From Arthonia radiata (lineage: Eukaryota; Ascomycota; Arthoniomycetes; Arthoniales; Arthoniaceae), in the NCBI GenBank assembly GCA_002989075.1, contig PSQN01000004.1, positions 682,001 to 746,000 on the forward strand: a DNA stretch of 64,000 bases, in the 5' to 3' direction. The position numbers were made by a program, and so were the translations under genes. Under the pieces are notes generated by a model. That model was not told the DNA's origin. It made no database searches and saw only the letters and a list, made by a program, of their open reading frames with translations. Shown here one piece after another: positions 33,434 to 44,102 of this stretch (position 1 is the stretch's first letter; every line of letters starts with the position of its first letter).

Positions 33434-34441
33434 AATCTAAGGATATGGCATTGTTCGCCCGTTGCGGGCTAAGCAGTGGCGGCGTATCGATAGTAGACGA
33501 CTGAGATGTGGGTTTCCACTCTTTCACTACAATTCATCACAGAAGACTTCGTTCCGTGCTTCGGTGTCTTGAACATTTTTGGCGTTGTGAGTTAGGGGAG
33601 TCCTATACACTTATGGACACTATAGGTATACTGCCTCGTCTTCAAAGCTGACCTAACGGCCGGGGTAGCAAAGCTGCCGCCAACAGAGGAGCGCACTGCA
33701 TTCGTCCGCCGTCAGACTTTCTGGGTACATTTACTGGGTGCGAGCAAATCCGAGCGCAAAAAATCAACCTCATCGGAAATGTAATACTGACAAGCACTTC
33801 GCAGTAGCAATCACATTTATCAATTGTGTGATTGGTTTCTGTGTTGGAGGTATAGTATATCAGATTATAGTACCGTAGAAGCTGTAAAGAGCGGCGTAGA
33901 AGGCGAATGGACTTGGAAAAAGTATTTGGTCTGGAACGACAAACCGTTTTGATTGGTCTGCAGTTGTGGTTAACTATGCACACAGTCCTCGGTTACGCTG
34001 CATCTTCAAAAACTTTAGTACGATGCGCGACATGGACATCATCGTACGGGGGCCTAAGCAAAATAGACCGAACACCTAGGTAAGGCGCCAATTTCTGCAA
34101 ATACCCGATATTGCTGCCTCCTATCCATGGGCTTATACCCCGACGATATCAAGAGGCGGTAAGCTCCATAAGCGAAACGACTACGAATCGTTTGCATACT
34201 AAAGATGCAACGAAAGCTCTAAAGAACTCACAAAACACAAGATTGCCTGAGTTTTTAAAGAGGGACTAAAGTTAAATTCTAGCTTGGCTTGGATCTCGTC
34301 GTCCCAAAGCCTGGCCATCGGGCCTGAGACGATAGCTCATCCACAGACATCGCGCCATACTGGACTGAGTGGAGCCCGCTGACCACGAGATAACAGGGCT
34401 CAACATATATCCAGGCGGGTGTCAGGCGACGTCTTGTCACG
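33434..34441. other. Intergenic between two convergent small genes
   Basis: About 1 kb without a supportable gene or repeat. Confidence 0.45.
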
Positions 34442-34751
34442 TCAACGTCTACTGCTCTTACTCTTGGATTTGTCGTGCTCCTTCAAGTCGCCCTGATTAT
34501 CCTGTATTTGGTACGTCAGCACAAGCGATATCAATGCCCAGGATATGCTACTAGTGACCCTCACCGGACCCCAGAGCTTGTGAGTCTTTGGCTGTGGAGA
34601 GGACCAGGGACGAGGTGAGACCTCAGCATACCTTCTTGGGTTTACTGGGTGTTCCCTCATACTTCTGCTCCCTTTTGGGTTCCTTCTTGCCCTTCATTCT
34701 ATCCAAGGCCTCGTGGAACTTATCGCCGTATTTCCTGTCGTCGCCACTCAT
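34442..34751 (-). CDS. Very small lysine-rich hydrophilic protein, three exons
   Basis: Exons 34751-34632, 34591-34565 and 34501-34442 give 68 residues. The introns are 40 nt (GTATGC..CCACAG) and 63 nt (GTGAGG..ATACAG), both with good ends, and all phases are zero. The product begins MSGDDRKYGDKFHEALDRMK, continues KGKKEPKREQKYEGTPSKPK, then THKLWGPDNQGD, and ends KSKSKSSRR. It has no signal peptide or membrane segment, and is rich in Lys, Glu, Asp and Ser, so probably disordered. No family is recognised. The middle exon is only 27 nt, so gene finders easily miss it. Confidence 0.65.
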
Positions 34752-37660
34752 GCTGGCTACAAGGGCTGGTGCTTGGAAGGTGTAGTGGTAGCAGTCTGAC
34801 TGTTGTGGTAGTTATTTGGTTTCGTTCTCTTTGCTTTGCTGCAGAGCAACAATAATCGTGGACTCGACTGCAGTCTAAATAGTCTAATGTGAGAAGAGGA
34901 CATGTGTCCGCGAACAAGCTCACAGCTTGAGCGGGCTGCTCTTCTTGGAAACAGACAGTTGTGAGCGCCATCTGAAAACCTGTGATTCAAAAGTGGTAGA
35001 AAATCGAGATGTCTCATGGGAGCATCAACGCGTGTCTAGGGTGAATGATGGCCACTAAAAATAGAGCGCGTGTTTATTGTGATTGTAAGCAATCTTGGAT
35101 GACGCGAACAGACCGTGCACAGTCGCGTTCAAGAAGGCGAGAGCACTCTGAAGTCTGAAACGGGCGCACCGGAGATGTCCAATGAGACCCCGGCAACGGT
35201 GAAGTACGAGAAGAGAGTGGACGTCGGATGGAAAGAGGCGAGTGCGTCTCACTCGTTTCCGACTGATCCTGACGGCTCGAAACGGTGCTGATAAACCCCC
35301 CATTCGGTACGGAGAGATCCAAGTAGCGGTGTCTGTCAGCCACAGCCTGCAGCTTTTCAAGCCTGTGCTCTCACCAATTAGTGTCAAATCCGCGCACCCA
35401 GCAAAATTACCATGCGCCGCAAAGGTGCCCCTTTCCTCCGCTATGCTGAAAGCATCTCACTCGCAAACGCTTTTCCAGTTTCGCTCGACACATGTTCCAG
35501 GAGTGGCACCAGCCCTCGGGGTAACGTGTCTCTGTCGGCTATTCGCGGCAAGGCACCAATTCGAAGTGAGGTTGCCAGCAGTTCGCCGAACCGCCTATTT
35601 TGAATTAATAGTAGGATTGATGGTGCCATAAGCCTACCACAAGAAGCATTTGGTACTGACTATGTACCATGAACGATTTACACATGGACCCGGTGAAAGA
35701 TTTGGAAGTCGTCATATGGCTTTCAGACAGCTCCGGGCTCATAGAAGATTGTGCGAGTTCTGTCGCCGACATCCAATCTTCTTGAAAGGCGTTACGACTG
35801 ACATAGCTACACGTCTTCCACTAGCAGCGTCGCAGTTGCAATCGAGATTTGGGACAATGCTGTATATGCATTAGCAGGTGCGAAGGTGGCACAAGAGGGG
35901 AGTCAATTTACAAACGTCGCAGCCTGTGACTGCATCGACTGTGCTATTTCGGGGTTGCAGTACGTACTGTCCAGCATTTCCAAGAACAGGACATGTCAGA
36001 CACAGACCTGCCATAAGCAGAAGCTGATTAGAAACGGGTAGGCCGAGTCGCCGACAGGCTACGGCTGCGATACTGAGGTCGACGAGACACCAGTCGAGAA
36101 GAACTGGGGGCCGAAAAAGGGGCTCAACGGAACTCGCGAAGGATTCCGGTCGAACTCCTGGTAGTTTGAAGATAGCATTGACGAATGAGAGTCATCTTGC
36201 CGCGGAATGACGAATCATTGCGCGAGGCGGGCATACTGCGACGTTGTTGATCGTAAGGAGGACGTCGGGCCTCGTCCCTCGATCCCCACAGCTTGCAAAG
36301 AATAAAGTAGACATGCTCCCTCCGTCTCTAATGATGATAGTGCCATGACTGTAGAAGATTTCACAACGTCCCAGATAGAACGTGAAGGTGCCGTAACTTA
36401 TTTAATTCACATGAGGTGCAGGGCTATTCAGTAGGGCGAGAATAAAAAAGATTGAGCTGCACCCTAACCCTGGGGTGGACATCCATACTGCATCTCCCAA
36501 TAGAGAAACTTGTTCCGGACAGATAGTAGGTAGGTGGCTCATATACATCGCAGAGTACTTAACAACATTTGCTTAATACTAAGCTGAAATCCAATCAAGA
36601 CAAGAAGCAAAATGTGCAAGGCTACGAACTCTCACAGCACTTGCGAGATGAAGACCGTACATTACAGTGTCTGGCGTAACCTTTGGCAGTTGTGGCCCAT
36701 GCATGCGCACGCACACGCCTGTCCAAAGCGAGAATCCTGCTGTAGCCTCATGTAAGACTATTATATTGTGTACGTCTCTCACCCGAGCAAGTTGTCAGAG
36801 CTGGAGTCGCAGCGGTCCACAGAAATCCCGCCGGATGATAGCAGTTGAGGACTGTATGTATGCGACACCGCGCCAAGGAACGCGGCTTGGCAAGTGCGTC
36901 TTGGCAAATACCATACCGTGACACGTGAATTTTGAATGGTACCTCATCACCACAAACAAGACAGCTATCATGTGCCCACGCATTGGCAGGCTGTTTTTCG
37001 AGGGGCACCCGCGACTCTCAGCTTGTACTCGTATGGCACGTTGAAGCCCCGACAGAGTGGGCCTGAGCATAACAACAGCTGTATACCCGCCCCCTTTCCT
37101 CTCGCGCAATGCGACTAATTCTCCGGCTCTCCCTACACGAGGCGGCTCGCTGCCTAACGCATATGAAACTTGTAAGCACTGCACACCTACAGTGCGGGGC
37201 TCTTGCGGCCCCCGAGCCTATGTTTCCGGTACTGGTACTATCCGCGAGTCCTGTGACTATTTTATCCTGCTACCAAAACACAAATGATGCTAATCGCGAC
37301 ATGCGCCCGGTTTTTTCGGGTTGCATATCCACTCGAGTCGCAAGCTGTCTTTTCAGTGCCAATGTTGTGGGTATCTGACATCACTAAAGCTCGGGGCGGG
37401 CCTGATGCCTCTTATAATGTATCATGGCCGTTCACGTCTTAAGTGCAGATATAGAGATAAAGTACTGCATCATCGTTGTTTTTCATTGTTGCAAGAAGAT
37501 TCAGCGCAAGCACCCTGCACCCTCACAGCTAACGCCGACCTGAGTGACTTATCATCTTATTCTAGCATATTCATCAAGACCGAGCACAAGACAAAACACA
37601 CACATACCCGAGCCTAGCAACTCCAGCCTAGGGTTAAGATCAGAGCTCGGCAGCCACACA
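34752..37660. other. Intergenic, no gene supported
   Basis: About 2.9 kb. Many short open frames on both strands, none with splice-compatible neighbours or recognisable content. A small multi-exon gene of the kind found at 34442-34751 could still be hidden here. Confidence 0.4.
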
Positions 37661-38236
37661 ATGAGCAGTATTTCGGCCCTGAAGTGTCAGTACTGTGGTA
37701 AATTGTCGAAACGAAGTGACCACCACTCGAGTCATGAGAGCCACTGTGAGAAGAACCCTGACGCTAAGGTTGTGGGCAAGGGCAAGGGCAGAGCCAGGCG
37801 CGATAAAATATACCCGTGCCAACATTGTGGTAAAGAGTTCAACCGAAGCGACAATCGCGCCCAGCACGAGTGCATCCATAGGAAATCGGGCATAGAAGGG
37901 GCCTCGGCCGCTCAGGCATCCGCAGATGCCGAGCGTGAGGCGAGCCCCGCACAGTCGGAAGCAAGTAGCACCAAGAGCCATGAGAGTATTTATCAGAGCA
38001 TCAAGAGGAGGATAACGGGTATGTCGCTCGAGGAGGGTGAGTCGTCGAAGCCGAACAAGAAGAGGATGCTTGAGACGCCGATTCTCCAGACGCCGTGCCC
38101 GAATCCGAATTGTAGCAGGGCGTTTTGGCTTGCGAAGGCTGCGAGGAGACACTGTATGACAGCGCATCCGGAGTTTGCGCGGAACCATGGAGGGTTGATG
38201 GGGAGTTCAGACGAGGCGTCGAGTGATAGTGGCTAG
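37661..38236 (+). CDS. C2H2 zinc-finger protein, three fingers
   Basis: A single exon of 191 residues. The start is the ATG at 37661, chosen because the open frame upstream of it is not protein-like. Finger 1 (residues 9-29, CQYCGKLSKRSDHHSSHESHC) is degenerate, with Cys in place of the last His. Finger 2 (residues 52-72, CQHCGKEFNRSDNRAQHECIH) is canonical. After a Ser/Glu-rich linker with a basic patch (KPNKKRMLE), finger 3 (CPNPNC ... HCMTAH) has a C-X4-C-X12-H-X4-H spacing. Small fungal proteins of this plan are usually sequence-specific transcription factors. The C-terminus is acidic and serine-rich. Target genes are not suggested by the context. Confidence 0.82.
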   Translation: MSSISALKCQYCGKLSKRSDHHSSHESHCEKNPDAKVVGKGKGRARRDKIYPCQHCGKEFNRSDNRAQHECIHRKSGIEGASAAQASADAEREASPAQSEASSTKSHESIYQSIKRRITGMSLEEGESSKPNKKRMLETPILQTPCPNPNCSRAFWLAKAARRHCMTAHPEFARNHGGLMGSSDEASSDSG

Positions 38237-38686
38237 GAAGACGCCCACGGCGTGCGCGGCATCCTTGTACACAAGGCTTGAGCAGCAGTAGCATCGCATT
38301 GGAAGCCTATGTTGCATCCGGATGATGCATGAACACGGTCAGCGTGAGTCAGCAAGTTAGACGATGACCTAGGCTAGCAACCAATGGCAATGCCCCCAAA
38401 GGTCGCCACGAGAACGTCTCCTAGTTGTGCGGTTCTGCAATATTTTCGTTTAACAAGAGTGTAGATGTTGGCAGATTTCAGGATATTCCTCAATCTGGCT
38501 GCGCACCCTTTCGAAAAGACGACAGACCCTGAAGTCGATCAAGAAATGGGAGATCGTAGATCTCAAGGGTACAGATCGTAGACTCAGCTTGAGCTCTAGT
38601 GAGCTGTATACCCGAGCGCCAGAACGCCAGCGCTACTGAAAGATTGCCATCATGAGCTCGCATGCTCACATCGTACATGCTGAAGC
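38237..38686. other. Intergenic between convergent genes
   Basis: Convergent 3' flanks of the zinc-finger gene and BTB gene 5; no feature recognised. Confidence 0.5.
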
Positions 38687-39632
38687 TCAAACACCGCGTT
38701 TGGAGTTCATCTGGTCAAGCCGATGCTTGAAGTTGTTGCGGTCCTGCTTGAGCGAGTTGTTTTCTTTCCGCAACTCCTTCCGGTCATTGAAAAGGGTGGA
38801 CACTGACTGCCTGGCCGCATTTAACGTGTCGGAGAAAGCGTCCCGCTGAGTCTTCAACTCCTCGTTCTGCTCCTTCAATCCGCGCCCGCGAACAAGTTGG
38901 ACGCACGCGAGGTCGAACAAGAACTCATGCGGATAGTCAGTATGAGTATTCTGGCGCATCACAGATTCGCGCTGACGCTCTGTAAATCGCTCGACGAGGA
39001 CGCTTCGTGCAGACCTGCCAGCAGTTGTGTGATTGTAGATCTGGGTGACCGCTTCGGCGTCCAGAGCGTTGTCGAATACTTCTTTGTAATAGTATAGTGC
39101 ACCTTCAATGTGCGACTTGAACTTGGGAGCTTGCAGGAACTCCGCAAGTTCATAGAGATCGCAAATGTCCAGGGCTGTCACCATTTCATCTCCCGGTCTG
39201 GACACGATGCCATGCATCGGTTTCGTATACATCCAACGGACGAAGTCACTGAATATGTGTGGACTATGCTCTGCTTCCATATGGAGTTAAACGGAAAGCT
39301 CGAGATAGTGTTTTATGAATGGCAACTCTTGCATGGGCAATTTGCTTACCTGGCAAAGTCATCTGTCTGGTCTCTGCCTCCTTGAACCGTCCCTGGAGTG
39401 CATGTTTGAAGAAGTCCGAATAGTAGAACAGATAGCCCTCGTGCACATTGAAAGGCTCTTGTTCCTCCCCAACGAGTACATTTACCATCGGTGTGGAAAA
39501 TGCATAACTGTCGGCTTCCTTATCATTCTGATAGTCGTACTTTGCTTTCTTGGCTGTCGGCACTACGATGTTGGAGTTTGACGCCATTGACAGCGGGCGC
39601 TTATTAGTAGATGCTGACTTGGGCTTGGACAT
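38687..39632 (-). CDS. BTB/POZ domain protein with C-terminal coiled coil (paralogue 5)
   Basis: Exons 39632-39350 and 39273-38687, joined by a 76-nt intron (GTAAGC..GGAAG), give 289 residues. The start is the ATG at 39632 (MSKPKSASTNKRPLS). The BTB domain has TPMVNVLVGEEQEPFNVHEG, YLFYYSDFFKHALQGRF and, after the intron, HIFSDFVRWMYTKP and CDLYELAEFLQAPKFKSH. The C-terminal module (IYNHTTAGRSARSVLVERFT, DYPHEFLFDLACV) matches the tandem family. It then adds about 70 residues of heptad-rich coiled coil (EQNEELKTQRDAF ... KELRKENNSLKQDRNNFK). The intron is inside the BTB fold, not before it as in the tandem genes, so this is an older relative rather than a recent copy. Confidence 0.85.
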
Positions 39633-40070
39633 GAAGGTAAAGGATGACGAGTTGTCGACTGTCGAGGGAGGAGCTGTAGGCAAAGCACTGGTGTGGCGGG
39701 TGCGCTACTCCTAGTTAGGACTTATGTAGGGGCGAACGTGGCTGCCCAAATGGTCAGCGCCAACACTCCGTGATAATGAAAGGCTTTGTCCAAAGGACCT
39801 GAGCGTGCCATATTAACAAGGTAATCGTCTAAAAACTGTGCAGACTGCTCGAGCATTTGGTTGGATGGCGTGAACTTCAATTTGTTGTACATAGACTTCG
39901 CTGCAGCTCTGTCGGAATTTGAGAGGGACCCAGGGACCCTCGCTACATACAGACTCAACATACTCAAGAAACAAATCAACAGGACGTTAACACCTTACGC
40001 TATGCTTACCTATGAACGCTGCTTGTCACCGGAGGTCTTTTGGTTGCCACACATCTTTGTAGGTCTCACT

Positions 40071-41884
40071 TTACCGTCCCATCCGAATCACGCCGGCCGC
40101 CATCAACTTTTGAACGTTCGCCCTCACTCTCGTGTCCTGCATGTGGTCTTGCAAGGCCTTCGGATCACCCTTCGCCTGCTGCAGAATACTCTGCATGACT
40201 GGATCCTGCAAGATCGCCACGATCTCCGGGTCTTTCTGGATGCGCTCCATCGTCTGCTCCTCGGTCTCGCCGGCCTGGCGTGAATACTGCGCCTCCAGCG
40301 CCTTCTGCTCCTGCTGGCTGATCTCCCGCGAGTTCTTGCCGTCCTTGTCGTGCTCGTGCGCTTGCGTGCACACGTCGATGCACCTGCTGTACTCGCGCAT
40401 TGCGAACAGAGCCTGTGCTTTGCGGAGATAGGCGCGGATGAAGTCAGAGTCCAGCTTGATTGCCTCGTCGCAATCTTGCAAGGCAGAAGGGAACGTCAGG
40501 AGTTTGATGAAGCATGCCGCACGATTGGAATATCCACGTGGATCTTTGGGTGCGCGCTTGACCATCTCGCTGTATGCGTCTACAGCAGCGGGCCAGTCGG
40601 AGGCCTTGAACTTCTCATTGCCCAGCTCGCGTGCCTTCTCTGCCTCTTCAGGGCTGAGATATGCGTTCTTGTCCGCCGTGATCTTTGCCTTCTCAGCAGC
40701 GCGAAGCTTGGCAAGGATGTCAGGAGTGCGGTGCTCCGTCAGGGAGCGCTGATAGTTGTCAATGGCATTAGGCAGGTCGTCTTTCTTCTCATAGCAGGAG
40801 CCGATACGGCCGAAAGCTTTGGCGATGAGCTTGAAGTCTGACAGCATTTCACGACCTTCCGTGATGGCTTCCTTGCAGGAGGCAATCGCGGTGTCATAGT
40901 CACCCTTCTCAAACTCAGCGGCGGAGCGGTTAGTGAGGTATGTGATGTCTTTGTGCATGTCCCAAGCTTTGGTGTAATGCGCGATCGCATCATCGAATTG
41001 GCGTTTCTTGTAGTTCTCGGTGCCGAGCTTCTTTTCTTCGTCCGCCTTCGTCTTGGCCTCTTTCTTCGCTTTGGCATCCTCGTCGTCCGGTTCGGGCTCG
41101 GGTTCGGGTTCGCGCTTTTGCTGGTATGGCGGTGGCTGCGATGTGGGACGAGCATCAGGCATCTCCACGTCCTCTTCTTGTTCCCCGGCTTTTGCCTTGG
41201 CCATCTCCGCTGCCTCTCCTGGTCCACCCATTTGCATGTCGATGCCCAGCAGCACACTCATGACTTGGAGGAAACGGGGATCGCCCAGCTTCTGGCCCAT
41301 CATATTTGGGTTCTGCTGCAACTGCTGCAGCTCCTGCATGAACAAAGGGTCGGCCAGCAGCTTGCTCGTCTTGGGGTTGCCAGCCAGCTTTTGAATCATG
41401 TTTGGGTCGTTAAACATGTTGCCCAGTCCACCACTTGGGTCGCCTCCCATGCCGTCAGCTCTGGCTTCAGCATCGATTGCCCGCTGCACACTCTCTTTTC
41501 CGGTTTTCGCTTGCGCGTTGCTTGCGTCGAGCTTCAGCGCCTCCTCGAAGGCATCAATGGCGCCCACTAGATCTCCCTGGCCGTGCAATGCGCCGCCTTT
41601 CCGACTCCAACCCTTGCTCCAGTCAGGCTTAATCTCTGTTGTTTTAGTAGCATCCTCCAACGCATGAGCGTAGTTCTTCTTGGAGGCGTAGGCGCCGGAT
41701 CGGTTTGAGTAGAGAACGTGATTCTCCGGTTGGAGTTCGATCGCTTTGCCAAAGTATTCACTGAAGCCAGGTTAGTGAGGCATGAGTAGACACGCTATCA
41801 CCAGTGGATCACTAACATGGCCCCGTCAAAGTCTTTGGCAGTAAAAGCTTTATTGCCTTGAGCTTTGAACTCGTCCGCACTCAT
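40071..41884 (-). CDS. STI1: STI1/Hop-type Hsp70-Hsp90 co-chaperone
   Basis: Exons 41884-41817 and 41760-40071, joined by a 56-nt intron (GTTAGT..TTCAG), give 585 residues, the usual size for Sti1. The order is TPR1 (about 1-110, starting MSADEFKAQGNKAFTAKDFD), DP1 (about 134-198, NMFNDPNMIQKLAGNPKTSK), a charged EPEPEPEP linker, TPR2A (about 255-370), TPR2B (about 395-510, SPEEAEKARELGNEKFKASD) and DP2 (about 530-585, DPEIVAILQDPVMQSILQQA). Sti1 holds the C-terminal EEVD tails of Hsp70 and Hsp90 together in the cytosol and passes clients between them. The carboxylate-clamp residue pattern (K..GN..F, NR..) is visible in the TPR blocks. Nothing looks damaged. Confidence 0.97.
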
Positions 41885-42176
41885 GATGGATGGATGTGTT
41901 GGATGAAATCGGCAGCGAAGGCGCTCCTCACGAAATCTTTGAAGGTGTTTTCGATGCACATTCACCGCGCGACCTGAGACTGCACACGTGCAATAGAGCT
42001 TTCTACATATTCTGGAGTCTTGGCATTAGAAAAGACTAGTCCCGTTATGATCTTAGCGTCTTGTTTCGGCAATGCGGTCGGTCATCCGATGTCAGCCCTG
42101 CGAGGTGGGGAGTCGAGGAGGGAGTGAGGACAAGGTTCGCGGGCTCAACACTATTCGCTCTTAACATCCCGCAGAG

Positions 42177-43190
42177 ATGACCTCAAGTTTTCTCAGCCTC
42201 CGAAAATGGACGGAGCGAAAACCCTGGTCGTCTGATAGAATCTGCATATCCAAGCTGAGGGCCGACGTCAACGCTGGCTACGACGCGTGGGGTCGCTCAG
42301 AGATTCAGCCGGTTGAGTTGACTGTTGAGATTGGGCTGTCTGGCACCGTCTCGTCCGCAGCTGCTACCGATGCTTTGGACGAAAGTACGGTTCATTATGG
42401 CAATCTCAGTAAGATCATCCGTAACCACCTACCGACCGAAGGCGAGCAGTGGCAGCTGCCAGATGCTTTCGCGCACCAAGTCGCAGAAATTGTGCGGGAC
42501 GCTTCATCAAAGTCGTCAAAAGTTGCATCGGTCGTTGTGAAGGCGACCTTCCCAGAAAGCACTCTACAGGGCGATGGCTCAGGGCTTACAATGAGCCTCA
42601 GCCCAACTCTCGGTCTGTCTTCGGTGGTGTTCCAATTGACTAATGTTCGTATACCCACCATGATTGGTGTCAATGCACGCGAGCGAACAAGAAAGCAAGT
42701 CGTGGTTCTGAATCTGTGGATTGATCGTGTGAGACCGCACGTTTCTAATGAGTGTCATAAGGTTGAGCAACTTGTCGTAAAGGTGGGTTCATGCGGTCCG
42801 GGACTGTTGTCATCCGATAAGAATACCTCCCCATGCACGGCAGCGAATTTGCTGACACTAATTGCTTAGACGGTGGGAGAATCAGCATTCGAGACACTAG
42901 AGTCGCTATGTGAGAATGTCGTGGCGAAAGTCATCAAGTATTTCATTATTGCAAAGCAACCTCTTAAGCCAGATGCAGACGAGGAGCCTGCGGGCGTGGG
43001 CATCAGCATTGCAAAACCAAGCGCGATTTCCCGAGCAGATGCAGCCGTCGTGGAGATCTACAGAAGCGCTCAGCCTGATAATGCGTATGGTAAGCGACTA
43101 TTTGCAGAGCTAGGCAGCAAACGCCCTCAGATACCCTTCCCACTCGAAGGTCGTCTGGATGAGTATCTGCAGGCGTGGAAGCAGGACTGA
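42177..43190 (+). CDS. Dihydroneopterin aldolase-like protein with tandem FolB domains
   Basis: Exons 42177-42782 and 42870-43190, with an 87-nt intron (GTGGGT..GCTTAG), give 308 residues. Domain 1 (about 20-115) has RICISKLRADVNAGYDAWGR, EIQPVELTVEIGL and ESTVHYGNLSKIIRNHL. Domain 2 (about 160-245) has IPTMIGVNARERTRKQVVVL and NLWID. FolB makes 6-hydroxymethyl-dihydropterin in folate synthesis. In most fungi the two aldolase domains are the front of the trifunctional FOL1 protein. Here they stand alone, with no HPPK or DHPS domain in the 900 bp downstream. Whether it works in folate synthesis or is a specialised paralogue cannot be told from the sequence. The true 5' end may include more than this ATG. 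Confidence 0.82.
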
Positions 43191-44102
43191 ACGCCTGTGA
43201 TCATGAAAGCAGCATACTGGCGTTTGGTAAATGGTTCGTAAGACGGAGACCTGATGGACTCTGCACGGTGAGGTCTAGCATACGCTCAGGGTTTTTGGAA
43301 AGATGGAAATGTGCCATTTTGGTACAGACGGAGCCGCAATGGCAATCATTTTCGCCCCGTGCACATCTCGTTGCCCTTATTGCAAGCAGCTATGGAATGT
43401 TATGCTTGAGGATAGGGGCCAGGCTGTTCACAACATGGCATACCCGCCTCAAGAAGCTCGACGAGTGGAAAGGACCGAAAGTCTATCCCTGCAGGCCGCG
43501 ATGTTTGGCTTTGCTGGGAGCTCTAGCGGGAGGGTACAAATAGATGCTTGTACGAATACATCTGGGTATACAGATCTGAAAGCTGAAATTGCGTCGGACT
43601 CTGGGGCCCCAAAGGCCGATTTGCTTAGACGCCAGATTGTGAGCTGCAAACGAACTGGCCCTCGTCGAGGAGCGGGAGAAGGGACGTTTCGAGGTTGAGA
43701 AGGAGGCAAGGGGCCACGTGTTGAGTTTGAGGTTGTGAGGAGTGCACGAGTGGCAGCCATTGGCTTTGCCGTCGATCCTTCCCAACCGGGTCAGCTAGCC
43801 TTCACTAGCCTCGCAGGGTTTCAACTCGCCAAAATTCATTCTTCAACCCCAACTTTCTACTCTCTGTCGGGTATTTGAACTGTGTTTCGACTCCTACAGC
43901 AGCAACCCAACTTTCTGTTTCATCCTCGACTCCTCATTTGAAAAGCAACCCTTGCTGTACGTCCCTCCTCTCCTCTCGCAGTCCTCGGTGCAGCTCTTTC
44001 CGCTCTGCTCCAGATCCCTGGCCCAAATTTATTTTGCGGGCTCTCCGCTCGTCGTTTCCACTTCGTCTTTCTCACATCTTATCTCAGATCAGACAAGCAA
44101 TC
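43191..44102. promoter_or_regulatory. UGP1 upstream region with pyrimidine-rich tract and possible gene remnant
   Basis: 43830-44100 is strongly C/T-rich on the plus strand, a common trait of promoters and 5' leaders of highly expressed fungal genes. Between 43303 and 43728 the plus strand has protein-like stretches in two frames. One ends in a coiled-coil-like peptide (ANELALVEEREKGRFEVEKE). These could be the broken end of an unrecognised gene. Confidence 0.4.

Noticed and set aside
40953-41570. 205-residue plus-strand frame with hydrophobic stretches
   Set aside because: Antisense shadow of STI1, which has full domain content on the minus strand.
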